Shown piece by piece: positions 34,053-41,015 of a DNA stretch of 64,000 bases. This DNA comes from an uncultured Faecalibacterium sp. (GTDB lineage Bacteria > Bacillota > Clostridia > Oscillospirales > Ruminococcaceae): positions 62,001-126,000 of the forward strand of contig CAKTFS010000002.1 in assembly GCA_934561115.1 (NCBI GenBank). Direction: 5' to 3'. Below the pieces are notes generated by a model, which saw only the letters and a list, made by a program, of their open reading frames with translations, ran no database searches and had not been told where the DNA came from. Each line of letters begins with the position of its first letter. Position 1 is the first letter of the stretch. The position numbers and the translations under genes were made by a program.

Positions 34053-35132
34053 TCAGCCCAGACAGACGCCCATGCGGCGGGCTACGTTCAGCAGCTCGCA
34101 GTTTTCGGGCACATTGCGGGTCTTGCCGGCAATGTCTGCCAGACGGTTCTCAGTCACCCGGCGGTTCACCATGGCCACGGTCACGCCGTAGCGCTCCACC
34201 TCCACCAGCTGTGCGGCATAGCTGCCGAACTGGGTGGCCAGCACACGGTCGTAGGCGCTGGGGCTGCCGCCGCGCTGCATGTGGCCCGGGATGCACACAC
34301 GGGTCTCCATGCCGGTCTTTTTCTGCACAGCCTGTGCAATGCGGTTGGTGGCGGTGGTGCCAAGGCCTGCCTCGGCGCGTTTGGCCATCCAGTCCTTGCG
34401 CTTCATGCGGGCTTCTTCGGTGTTGATGGCACCCTCGGCCACGGCAAGGATGGAGAAGTTCGAGCCCTTCTTGGCGCGGCGCTCCACGGCCTCGCACACG
34501 CGGTCGATGTCGTAGGGCAGCTCAGGCAGCAGGATGATGTCCGCACCGCCGGCAATGCCGGAGTACAGGGTAAGCCAGCCGGCTTTGTTGCCCATGATCT
34601 CGATGCACATCACGCGGCTGTGGCTGCCGGCGGTGGTGTGGATGCGGTCGATGACGTCCGTGGCAATATCCACAGCGGTATGGAAACCGAAGGTCACATC
34701 GGTGCCGTAGATATCGTTGTCAATGGTCTTGGGCAGGCCGATGATGTTCAGCCCCTCCTGCGAAAGCAGGTTGGCGGTCTTGTGGGTGCCGTTGCCGCCC
34801 AGACACAGCAGACAGTCGAGCTTCGCGGCCTTGTAGGTCTTTTTCATGGCGGCGACCTTATCAATGTTGTCGTCCTCCACCACACGCATCATCTTGAAGG
34901 GGGTGCGCTTGGTGCCCAGAATGGTGCCGCCTAAGGTCAGGATGCCGCGGAAGTCGTCCTCGTTCATCTCACGGTAGTCGCCATTGATCAGGCCGCTGTA
35001 ACCGTTGGCAATGCCCACGATCTCCACGTTGTCCCCCATGCGGGCGTACAGTGCTTTTGCAACGCCGCGGATGGTGGCGTTCAGGCCCGGACAATCGCCG
35101 CCGGAAGTCAGGATACCAACACGTTTTTTCAT
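34053..35132 (-). CDS. pfkA: 6-phosphofructokinase (PfkA superfamily, clade with GGNG loop)
   Basis: A 359-residue enzyme phosphorylating fructose-6-phosphate in glycolysis. Visible are VGILTSGGDCPGLNATIRGV (phosphoryl-donor loop), GLPKTIDNDIYGTDVTFGFH (catalytic TIDND with the base Asp), HSRVMCIEIMGNKAGWLTLY and IPGHMQRGGSPSAYDR. The loop normally written GGDG(S/T) reads LGGNGTHKT: Gly at the second position points to ATP rather than pyrophosphate, but the usual Asp is Asn. This Asn is shared by a clade of clostridial homologues as I recall them. Own promoter at 35223. Confidence 0.92.
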   Translation of the reverse strand: MKKRVGILTSGGDCPGLNATIRGVAKALYARMGDNVEIVGIANGYSGLINGDYREMNEDDFRGILTLGGTILGTKRTPFKMMRVVEDDNIDKVAAMKKTYKAAKLDCLLCLGGNGTHKTANLLSQEGLNIIGLPKTIDNDIYGTDVTFGFHTAVDIATDVIDRIHTTAGSHSRVMCIEIMGNKAGWLTLYSGIAGGADIILLPELPYDIDRVCEAVERRAKKGSNFSILAVAEGAINTEEARMKRKDWMAKRAEAGLGTTATNRIAQAVQKKTGMETRVCIPGHMQRGGSPSAYDRVLATQFGSYAAQLVEVERYGVTVAMVNRRVTENRLADIAGKTRNVPENCELLNVARRMGVCLG

Positions 35133-35222
35133 TCAAATACCCTCTTTCATTATCATTCAGGCAAAGCCGAACGGTCCGGCAAAGGGTGCCGGGCTGACCG
35201 GGATCCTACCTTTTATAGTATT

Positions 35223-35251
35223 AGAGTATTCCGAAAGAGGAGTGCTGTCAA
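35223..35251 (-). promoter_or_regulatory. Promoter for pfkA
   Basis: Minus strand: TTGACA (35251-35246), 17 bp, TACTCT (35228-35223). Confidence 0.65.
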
Positions 35252-35330
35252 GAGAAAAACCAAAAATTTACAAGCCTGCGTGTACGGGGAAGCTGCCGCG
35301 AAAACTTTTGCAGAAAAACTGAAAAAATGG

Positions 35331-35359
35331 TTGACAAGCGGCCCGCCGGCGTGTATAAT
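35331..35359 (+). promoter_or_regulatory. Consensus promoter for the tRNA-Gln/tRNA-Pro transcript
   Basis: TTGACA (35331-35336), 17 bp, TATAAT (35354-35359): a perfect consensus, 45 bp before the first tRNA. Confidence 0.9.
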
Positions 35360-35403
35360 ATCCCTTGTCAGCAACGCACGGCGCGGCTGACAGAACCGAA
35401 TAT

Positions 35404-35477
35404 TGGGGATTTGCATAGTGGTAGTGCGGTAGACTCTGACTCTACTTGTGGGAGTTCGATTCTCTCATCCCCAACCA
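35404..35477 (+). tRNA. tRNA-Gln (anticodon CTG)
   Basis: Acceptor TGGGGAT/ATCCCCA, D-stem GCAT/GTGC, anticodon stem GTAGA/TCTAC with loop CTCTGAC (CTG, reads CAG), T-stem GGGAG/CTCTC with TTCGATT loop. Discriminator A and encoded CCA. Confidence 0.95.
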
Positions 35478-35508
35478 GTTACCGCAGCCGAATAAGCTGC
35501 GGTATTTT

Positions 35509-35584
35509 CGGGGCATAGCGCAGTTGGTAGCGCGCCTCGTTCGGGACGAGGAGGCCGTGGGTTCAAATCCCGCTGCTCCGACCA
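35509..35584 (+). tRNA. tRNA-Pro (anticodon CGG)
   Basis: Acceptor CGGGGCA/TGCTCCG, D-arm GCGC...GCGC, anticodon stem CCTCG/CGAGG with loop TTCGGGA (CGG, reads CCG), T-arm GTGGG-TTCAAAT-CCCGC. Discriminator A, encoded CCA. Its T-arm is repeated in reverse orientation 52 nt further on (35629-35644). Confidence 0.95.
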
Positions 35585-35585
35585 A

Positions 35586-35623
35586 AAAAGACCAGTACAC
35601 ATTTGTGTACTGGTCTTTTTTTA
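35586..35623 (+). terminator. Terminator of the tRNA transcript
   Basis: AAAAAGACCAGTACACA, TTTG/loop, TGTGTACTGGTCTTTTTTT: an 11-bp or longer stem plus seven T. Part of it is duplicated at 35744-35770. Confidence 0.85.
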
Positions 35624-35789
35624 TCTTTGCAGCGGGATTTGAACAGGGCGGCGGCACGCAGTGCCGCAAGCAATCAGCCCTGTGGGCTGTTGCTTAGCCC
35701 GCGGGTCCCAACCCGTAGGAATGTCTACCGGGGTGACTGTTACTACACATTTGTGTACTGGTCTTTTTTTATCTTTGCAGCGGGATTTG
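35596..35789. repeat. 46-bp perfect direct repeat flanking a 102-bp insert, with inverted tRNA-Pro T-arm
   Basis: 35596-35641 and 35744-35789 are identical over 46 bp (from TACACATTTGTG to GCGGGATTTG). Copy 1 continues into GAAC, so 35629-35644 (GCAGCGGGATTTGAAC) is the exact reverse complement of tRNA-Pro bases 35561-35576. The 102 bp between the copies contain several small palindromes (GCGGCACGCAGTGCCGC; CAGCCCTGTGGGCTG) and no gene. Confidence 0.85.
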
Positions 35790-36000
35790 CAACGGCGACG
35801 ACCGCTGCCTGCGGCAGAAACAGGGAGGAGCTGTTGGGGCAGCGTTCTGATTTTTCAAAGCCCTGCCAAGGGGCTGTGGAAAAATCAGCAAACGCAACCC
35901 GGTAGAGGGCGGCGGTTCGAGGCCACTGCGGGCGTTTCTGAGCTGCTTTTTTCACGGTTGGGGTCGCAGCGGAAAACGGCATCTGCAATAAAAACAGTAT
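35790..36000. repeat. Intergenic repeat, family C, copy 2
   Basis: CAACGGCGACGACCGCTGCC...AAACAGGGAGGAGCTGTTGGGGCAGCG matches 10977-11031 except for the inner stem. It is followed by TGATTTTTCAAAGCCCTGCC / GGGGCTGTGGAAAAATCA, a 17-bp interrupted inverted repeat (35841-35890), and TTTTTTCACGGTTGGGGTCGCAGCGG, which resembles the family A flank at 37531. No gene seen. Confidence 0.6.
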
Positions 36001-36012
36001 GCTTTACGGAAT

Positions 36013-36052
36013 AAAAAACGACCGCCGCACAAAACGCTGTGCAGCGGCCGTT
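36013..36052 (-). terminator. Terminator after the queT-HAD operon
   Basis: Minus strand: CAACGGCCGCTGCACA, GCGTTTT, GTGCGGCGGTCGTTTTTTA. Confidence 0.75.
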
Positions 36053-36056
36053 GCAG

Positions 36057-36710
36057 TTATTCTATCGTTTCCAGCAGTGCGGGCAGCTGGGCAAGGTCGT
36101 CAATGACGTAGGGACTGGCCTTTTCCAGCCGGGCGCGGGACTGATGCCCGCCGGTGTACAGCACACAGGCTGCTCCGATGGCCGCAGCCACCTCGGCGTC
36201 GTGGTCGGTGTCGCCGACCATCACGCAGGCCGCCGGGTCGATGCCGGTGCGGCGCAGATAGTCGGTGCCAAGCTGTACCTTGCTTACGCCGTAAATGTCC
36301 GCAAGGCCGAGCAACTCGGTAAAAAAGCCTTGCAGACCCCGGGCGGATACCTGCTCGATCAGGTAATCACGGCGGGAGGCAGAAAGCACAGCCTGCTGCC
36401 AGCCCATGCGGGACAGCGTTTGCAGGGTGTCAACGGCGTGTGCCGTTACAGCGCAGCCGGGCACACCGGCATTGTAGTGCTCCATAAAGCGGGCGGCAAG
36501 CTCCGGGTAGGGGTGCCGCGCAAAATCGAACCCGGCGCAGCGGTAGTAGTCCTCGATGGGAAAGCCGAACAGCTCCCGGTAGGCAGCCAGATCGTACCGC
36601 TGGGGGTAGCCGTGGGTCTCCAGCATCCAGTTCAGGCATTCGTGGGTAAAATCCACATCGTCCATCAGGGTACCGTTCCAGTCCCAGAAGATCATACCGT
36701 TTGGCTGCAT
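36057..36710 (-). CDS. HAD-superfamily phosphatase (phosphoglycolate phosphatase-like, HAD-IA)
   Basis: A 217-residue HAD hydrolase. The nucleophile motif reads MIFWDWNGTLMDD (residues 6-18): nucleophile Asp10, but Asn at the usual +2 Asp. That variant is common in a clostridial clade. A helical cap covers about 20-85. Motif II is QAVLSASRRDYL, the motif III Lys is in GVSKVQLG, and motif IV is CVMVGDTDHDAEVAAAIG. Substrate unknown. It starts 15 nt after queT with AAGGAGG, so it is in the queT operon and under the preQ1-III riboswitch; a dephosphorylation step linked to queuosine salvage is possible but speculative. Confidence 0.88.
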   Translation of the reverse strand: MQPNGMIFWDWNGTLMDDVDFTHECLNWMLETHGYPQRYDLAAYRELFGFPIEDYYRCAGFDFARHPYPELAARFMEHYNAGVPGCAVTAHAVDTLQTLSRMGWQQAVLSASRRDYLIEQVSARGLQGFFTELLGLADIYGVSKVQLGTDYLRRTGIDPAACVMVGDTDHDAEVAAAIGAACVLYTGGHQSRARLEKASPYVIDDLAQLPALLETIE

Positions 36711-36725
36711 GGAAACCTCCTTGCG

Positions 36726-37253
36726 TTATTCCGTCACAAATACCTTGCGCAGCGCGGCGTTGCTCTCGATCAGCTTTACCAGCACAACGCCCAGCACGGT
36801 GCAGCTGATCACTTCGCCGATGCCCACCGAGATGCCGTTGGTGATGCAGGCCAGCCAGATGGGTGCGCTGGACGTGGGGTCCGGGAACATCACGGCAATT
36901 TCAATGCCGATGATCACGGCGTTGAACAGCACCGGGGGCAGGCTGGCGGCAATGGCCAGACCCTTGAAGCGCACATTGCGCAGCATGTAGGTGACAAGGC
37001 AGGCCAGCAGGGTAGCCAGTGTGCCAAAGATCACATCTACGATGGTGGAGCCCAGCAGGTTTGCCAGGAAGCAGCCCAGCACAACACCCACGATGTACTC
37101 GGCACCGAACACGGGCAGCAGGCACAGAGCCTCGGCCACGCGCACCTGCACAGCACCATAGGAGAGGGGCTGCAGTGCCAGACACAGCACCACGTAGATG
37201 GCTGCCACTACACCGCAGTGCACCAGCTTACGGACGGAAGAATTCTGATTCAT
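36726..37253 (-). CDS. queT: Queuosine precursor transporter QueT
   Basis: A 175-residue, mostly hydrophobic protein with about five or six membrane helices (for example LVHCGVVAAIYVVLCLAL, YIVGVVLGCFLANLLG, LIESNAALRKVF at the end). QueT is the substrate-binding (S) component of an ECF-type importer for preQ1 or related precursors. The motif-like ALQPLSYGAVQVRVAEAL near residue 30 is typical. The start ATG at 37253 lies 6-7 nt after the GGAG that ends the preQ1-III riboswitch, so translation is directly controlled by the aptamer. Confidence 0.93.
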   Translation of the reverse strand: MNQNSSVRKLVHCGVVAAIYVVLCLALQPLSYGAVQVRVAEALCLLPVFGAEYIVGVVLGCFLANLLGSTIVDVIFGTLATLLACLVTYMLRNVRFKGLAIAASLPPVLFNAVIIGIEIAVMFPDPTSSAPIWLACITNGISVGIGEVISCTVLGVVLVKLIESNAALRKVFVTE

Positions 37254-37260
37254 GATAATA

Positions 37261-37362
37261 CTCCAGCGGTTTGATTTTGACCGCACAGGAACCGCCAGCT
37301 CCTGTGGGTTTTGCCCGGCACCGCTCGAGTGGCACCGGGGAGCCTAAAATCCTAAGTTGCTC
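37261..37362 (-). promoter_or_regulatory. preQ1 riboswitch, class III, controlling queT
   Basis: The transcribed strand runs GAGCAACTTAGGATTTTAGG, then CTCCCCGGTGCC...GGTGCCGGGC (P-stem), AAAACCCACAGGAGCTGGCG, GTTCCTGTGCGGTCAAAAT and CCGCTGGAG. From memory this agrees almost base for base with the F. prausnitzii class III preQ1 riboswitch used for structural work, with paired changes in the stem. The final GGAG is the Shine-Dalgarno of queT. Class III has an HLout pseudoknot that binds preQ1 far from the SD, and an extra P4 helix that sequesters it. Confidence 0.93.
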
Positions 37363-37437
37363 TTTGAGGATACTGTACAAAAAAGCACAGCAGTAGGGAG
37401 TATATCACAAAATCGGACGGAATGCAATGGGAAGAGG

Positions 37438-37650
37438 AGAATCGAAAATGCCCTCCGCGCTGCTCTGGGCATATTCAGCGGAAAGAATTTTTCATTTACA
37501 GTTTCGAAACGCCTGCGGGCGTTTCGAAACTGACTTTTCACGGGAAAGGTCGCAGCGGTGAACAGGCGCTGAAAACTGTCGTTTGCCTTTACGACCCCTG
37601 TTGTAAAAATGGGGTTCAGGAAAGTCCGCAGACTTTCCTGAACCCCCAAA
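37438..37650. repeat. Structured repeat, family A, copy 5 (two hairpins)
   Basis: AATGCCC module (37448-37472, ATGCCC/GGGCAT), hairpin 37499-37532 (15-bp stem CAGTTTCGAAACGCC, loop TGCG), flank TTTTCACGGGAAAGGTCG, then a GTCGTTTGCCTTTACGACC segment also present in copy 6, and hairpin 37611-37646 (16-bp stem GGGGTTCAGGAAAGTC, loop CGCA). It fills the gap between degV (ends 37660) and the queT leader, both on the minus strand. Confidence 0.85.
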
Positions 37651-37659
37651 TTTTAAATT

Positions 37660-38532
37660 TTACCCTCTGGGGTGACCGGTGTAAACCAGCGCCACGGTAT
37701 CGGGGCCGGTGTTGGCAGAGACCACACCGCCCAGCTCAAATACGGCCAGCGGCGGCTTGCCAAAGGCCTTGCGGCAGGCCTTTTCCAGATCCTCTGCCTG
37801 CGGGATGTTGGTGTGGCCGATCATATACTCAAAATCCTCCACATCCCCGGCGCGCTTCTGGCACAGCTCCACCATGGCGGGCACCACCTTGTCGTCGCCG
37901 CGCACCTTGGCCTCCACCTTGGTCTTGCCGTCGATCAGGGTGATGATGGGGCGGATGCCCATCAGCTCGCCCATGACGGCTGCGGCGGCGGAGATGCGGC
38001 CGCTCTTTTTCATCTGCTTCAGGCTGTAAGGCCCCAGCACGATCTCCATGCAGTTCATCTGCCGCTCAAACTCGTGGATGACGTGGCGGATCTCTGCGCC
38101 GTTCTGCAGCTTGCGTGCCATCTCGCACAGATACCAGCCGAACACCATAGAATAGGTGTGGGGGTCCAGCAGATGGATGTTCAGATGATGCTCCGGGCGC
38201 TCCTCCCGCAGCATACCCTGCGCCATCAGGGCGTTGTTGTAGGTGGAGGAGCCGGATTTGTTGATGGGCACATGGATGACATCCGTGTAGCCCTCGTCCA
38301 CATACTGGCAGTATTTTTCACAGAACTGGATGGGCGTGATGGCGGCGGTAGAGGGCACACCCTTTGCCGCGCGCATCTTATCGTAGAACTCGGTGTTGGT
38401 GCAGTCCACACGCTCAACGTAGTCCACATCATCCAGCAGGATGTGAAAACTCATGATATCAATGCCGTACTTTTCGGCCATCTCCTGCGGGATATCGCAG
38501 GAGGAATCGGTCAGAATTGCGATCTTGCTCAT
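37660..38532 (-). CDS. DegV-family fatty-acid-binding protein
   Basis: A 290-residue two-domain DegV protein (FakB-like). It starts SKIAILTDSSCDIPQEMAEKYGI and includes VPSTAAITPIQFCEKYCQYV and VIHVPINKSGSSTYNNALMA, where the Thr/Ser loops bind the fatty-acid carboxylate. RISAAAAVMGELMGIRPIITLIDGK is the second conserved block. FakB proteins present exogenous fatty acids to a Dha-type kinase (FakA) for phosphorylation. FakA is not nearby. The start follows GAGGGACACT; it is 8 nt from trmL and belongs to that operon. Confidence 0.92.
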   Translation of the reverse strand: MSKIAILTDSSCDIPQEMAEKYGIDIMSFHILLDDVDYVERVDCTNTEFYDKMRAAKGVPSTAAITPIQFCEKYCQYVDEGYTDVIHVPINKSGSSTYNNALMAQGMLREERPEHHLNIHLLDPHTYSMVFGWYLCEMARKLQNGAEIRHVIHEFERQMNCMEIVLGPYSLKQMKKSGRISAAAAVMGELMGIRPIITLIDGKTKVEAKVRGDDKVVPAMVELCQKRAGDVEDFEYMIGHTNIPQAEDLEKACRKAFGKPPLAVFELGGVVSANTGPDTVALVYTGHPRG

Positions 38533-38540
38533 AGTGTCCC

Positions 38541-39047
38541 TCATTTCCATTCATAATCTCGTAGGTGGCCGTGGTCCAGCAGCTCCGGGAAATCCCACTG
38601 CCGCAGCACCTCGTACACGCCAACCGCCACGCTGTTGGAAAGGTTCAGGCTGCGGCAGGTGTCCCGCATGGGCATGCGGATGCAGTGCTCCTGATTTTCC
38701 GCAAGCAGCGCCTCCGGCAGACCGGCGTCCTCGCGGCCGAACACCAGATAAGCCCCGTCCGGGTACTGTACATCGGTGTAGCGCTGGGGTGCCTTGGTGG
38801 TAAAGTAGTAGTAGGGGCCGTTGTTGCGGGCAAAAAAGTCCGCAAGGCCGTCGTAGTAGGTAATGTCCAGATAATGCCAGTAGTCCAGCCCGGCGTGTTT
38901 GAGCTTTTTGTCGTCAATGGCAAAGCCCATGGGCCCTACCAGATGCAGACGGCAGGCGGTGCAGGCGCAGGTACGCGCCACGTTGCCGGTGTTCTGGGGG
39001 ATGCGGGGCTCTACCAGAACGATATTCAAAGTCGGCTTGTCCATCAT
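38541..39047 (-). CDS. trmL: tRNA (cytidine/uridine-34-2'-O)-methyltransferase TrmL
   Basis: A 168-residue SPOUT methyltransferase that methylates the wobble ribose of tRNA-Leu isoacceptors. Motif 1 is LVEPRIPQNTGNVARTCAC, motif 2 YLVFGREDAGLPEALL and motif 3 RMPMRDTCRSLNLSNSVAVGVYE, which builds the SAM-binding trefoil knot. Of two tandem ATGs (39047, 39044) the first is better spaced from GGAGGGC. The start overlaps the preceding kinase gene by 4 nt (ATGA), so translation is coupled. Confidence 0.94.
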   Translation of the reverse strand: MMDKPTLNIVLVEPRIPQNTGNVARTCACTACRLHLVGPMGFAIDDKKLKHAGLDYWHYLDITYYDGLADFFARNNGPYYYFTTKAPQRYTDVQYPDGAYLVFGREDAGLPEALLAENQEHCIRMPMRDTCRSLNLSNSVAVGVYEVLRQWDFPELLDHGHLRDYEWK

Positions 39048-39892
39048 AAAATGCCCTCCGGTTCCTCCCGCAGGGGGCACAGGCGGGGCAGCAGCGGCTC
39101 GAACCACACGCCGAAGCGGGTGTCCTGCGTATAGGGCGTGCCCTGAATGGCCAGCGAAACAAACTCTGCAGCATTATCGGCAGCGGCGCTCAGGGCGTTG
39201 CCCTGCAACAGCGAGCCGATGAGCACAGCACCGTACAGATCCCCCGTGCCGGGGAAGCTGCGGCTGATATGCAGCTTTTTGATGACGAAGCGGTCTGCAC
39301 CGGTACCGGCACAGCCGATGTACTTGCCCAGCGGCAGGCCGGTGACCACCGCGTTGGGGGCCAGCGGCTGCAAAGCATCTGCCAGCGCCTGCGCGGCGGC
39401 ATCGTCCAGCTCATCGGTGACCGGCTGCTGCTGCAAAAGCAGCTGCGCTTCGGTGTAGTTGGGCAAGATCAGGTCTGCCGCGTGGCACAGGCTGCGGATG
39501 CGCTCGACCAGCGCCGGGGTAACAGTGGAATAGGCCTTGCCGTTATCGCCCATCACAGGGTCTACCACCTTGTAGGCGGCAGGCCACAGGGCAAAGGCTT
39601 TTTCAGCCAGCGCTACCTGTGCCTCGCCGCCCAGATAGCCGGTATAGATACAATCAAATTGCAGTCCAAGCGTCTGATAGTGCTCCAGCGCGGCCATGCC
39701 GTAGGCACTGCCGTCCAGCCGGGCAGGGGTGCCAAGGCCGCCGGTGTGGGTGGAAAGCACCACCGTAGGCAGCGCCACCGGCTGGAAGCCCATGACCGAC
39801 AGCACAGGCAGGATCACCGCAAGGCTGCACCGCCCTACGCCGGACAGATCGTGGATGCAAAGGATCTTTTTTGGTTCAACGGGTTTTTGCAA
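39044..39892 (-). CDS. Pyridoxamine/pyridoxal kinase (PfkB/ribokinase-like, PdxY type)
   Basis: About 282 residues. It phosphorylates B6 vitamers to make PLP, needed for instance by the desulfurase at 24760. Features: KKILCIHDLSGVGRCSLAVI at the N-terminus, the substrate loop VVLSTHTGGLGTPARLDG, VVDPVMGDNGKAYS, and the anion-hole/catalytic segment SFPGTGDLYGAVLIGSLLQ with the base Asp in GTGDLYG. No ATG fits. The best start is TTG at 39892, 9 nt after GGAGG; a GTG 33 nt upstream would overrun the SD. First gene of the kinase-trmL-degV operon. Confidence 0.88.
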   Translation of the reverse strand: MQKPVEPKKILCIHDLSGVGRCSLAVILPVLSVMGFQPVALPTVVLSTHTGGLGTPARLDGSAYGMAALEHYQTLGLQFDCIYTGYLGGEAQVALAEKAFALWPAAYKVVDPVMGDNGKAYSTVTPALVERIRSLCHAADLILPNYTEAQLLLQQQPVTDELDDAAAQALADALQPLAPNAVVTGLPLGKYIGCAGTGADRFVIKKLHISRSFPGTGDLYGAVLIGSLLQGNALSAAADNAAEFVSLAIQGTPYTQDTRFGVWFEPLLPRLCPLREEPEGIL

Positions 39893-40056
39893 ATAGGAAA
39901 ACCTCCTTGCCGAAAAGCCGCGCACAGCGGCCTATAAAAAGCATCATAGAACAGTATACCACAAATTACTGCATAAAAAAAGCGTATACCAGATTCTTTT
40001 ACGGAAATAATAGCACTGCAAGCCCTGTCATGACAGATTGAAAGGAGAAAATCAGG

Positions 40057-40263
40057 ATGAAACAGCGAGAAAATTCCGCCGCAGGCATGGTAGTGGGCAT
40101 GGCCGCCGGTGCAGCCCTTGGAGCTGCCGGTGCCATGATGGCCACCCAGAGCAAGCGCCAGATGCGCCGCAATGTACGCAAGGTGATGAAGGGGGCAGAA
40201 AACGCGGTGATGCAGCTGGATAAGATGGCCACCGACTTTGTGGAAAAGCACATCGACTGCTGA
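40057..40263 (+). CDS. Small glycine/alanine-rich protein, YtxH-like
   Basis: A 68-residue protein: MKQRENSAAGMVVGMAAGAA at the start, then LGAAGAMMATQSKRQMRRNV and an amphipathic helix with Lys and Asp. The single weakly hydrophobic Gly/Ala helix (about 9-30) followed by a basic, helical tail is like YtxH-type general stress proteins, but it is too short for certain assignment. RBS GAAAGGAG is 11 nt upstream, and a terminator follows, so I consider it a real gene. Confidence 0.75.
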   Translation: MKQRENSAAGMVVGMAAGAALGAAGAMMATQSKRQMRRNVRKVMKGAENAVMQLDKMATDFVEKHIDC

Positions 40264-40266
40264 ACA

Positions 40267-40305
40267 GCAAAAAGCGCCGTCCCGGATGGAACGGCGCTTT
40301 TTGTT
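40267..40305. terminator. Bidirectional terminator between convergent genes
   Basis: AAAAAGCGCCGT, CCCGGATGG, AACGGCGCTTTTT between the genes ending at 40263 and 40316. Confidence 0.85.
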
Positions 40306-40315
40306 ATCGTGCGTC

Positions 40316-40789
40316 TTACTTTGCCCAGATGCACATCCGGGCGGTGGTGTTGATCTCGCCCAACAGACTCAGATCCATCTGGATGTTGCAGGTCACGGTC
40401 AGCGACTTATTTACATCGCTGCCGGTCAGCACCGAGGCGGGCAGGTTTTTGATGGTCAGGATGCCGTTGCCCTTTTCAATATCGCCGGTCAGGGTGCCGG
40501 TGTAGGTCACATCGCCGATGGTCAGGCCGGTCAGACAGCCGGTCACGTTGAGCTTGGTCACCTGCTTGACCGGCAGCGTCAGGGTGTAGGTGCCGTTGGA
40601 CTGGCGGGTAAGGGTGGCCTCGCGGTCGGAATCAATGCCGGAGTTGGCCATGGATTCCTTATCGGACTTTTCCTTCCAGAATTTGACACCCACGGGAGTA
40701 TTCGCGGCGGCAGAAGCGCCCAGCGTGAGCACACAGAACATCAGCAGCGTCAGCAGGGCGGCGCCGGTACGTTTTAAGGCAGTAGTCAT
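40316..40789 (-). CDS. Secreted protein of unknown function (possible NEAT-like fold)
   Basis: A 157-residue protein with a clear signal peptide (ALKRTGAALLTLLMFCVLTL, cleavage about ASA-ANTP). The mature part is beta-rich: VGVKFWKEKSDKESMANSGI, then NGTYTLTLPVKQVTKLNVTG. That order (polar 'S/D-S-M' region, then 'nGtYtltl') is reminiscent of heme-binding NEAT domains, but the YxxxY heme motif is not evident, so I do not assign it. No sortase motif or lipobox. It has its own promoter (40870-40898); SD AAAGGA. Confidence 0.7.
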   Translation of the reverse strand: MTTALKRTGAALLTLLMFCVLTLGASAAANTPVGVKFWKEKSDKESMANSGIDSDREATLTRQSNGTYTLTLPVKQVTKLNVTGCLTGLTIGDVTYTGTLTGDIEKGNGILTIKNLPASVLTGSDVNKSLTVTCNIQMDLSLLGEINTTARMCIWAK

Positions 40790-40869
40790 GTTTTTATCCT
40801 TTCTGCCGCAGCTGCGGCATGGTGAAACAGAGTACATAATGCTCCATAAAGTACTGATTTGTCAATACT

Positions 40870-40898
40870 AACATAACATGACCGGACGGCCTTGTCAA
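40870..40898 (-). promoter_or_regulatory. Promoter for the secreted protein gene
   Basis: Minus strand: TTGACA (40898-40893), 17 bp, TATGTT (40875-40870). A second TTGACA lies 30 bp further downstream. Confidence 0.65.
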
Positions 40899-40960
40899 TG
40901 TGCCTTGGCAGTCTTTCACAAAAATGTTGCGAATCCGTCACAGAATGTGGAAAGTTTGAT

Positions 40961-40995
40961 AAAAAAGGACGCTGCAACATTGCAGCGTCCTTTTG
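40961..40995 (-). terminator. Terminator after the [FeFe] hydrogenase gene
   Basis: Minus strand: AAAAGGACGCTGCAATGTTGCAGCGTCCTTTTTTATC; a 10-bp or longer stem. Confidence 0.8.
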
Positions 40996-41015
40996 GATGG
41001 TTACGTTATAGCGGC

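Noticed and set aside
35442..35669. A small minus-strand frame (75 codons) over tRNA-Gln and tRNA-Pro
   Set aside because: It is the antisense of the two tRNAs; the 'GFEPTASSSRTRR'-type peptide is a familiar artefact of translating tRNA complements.
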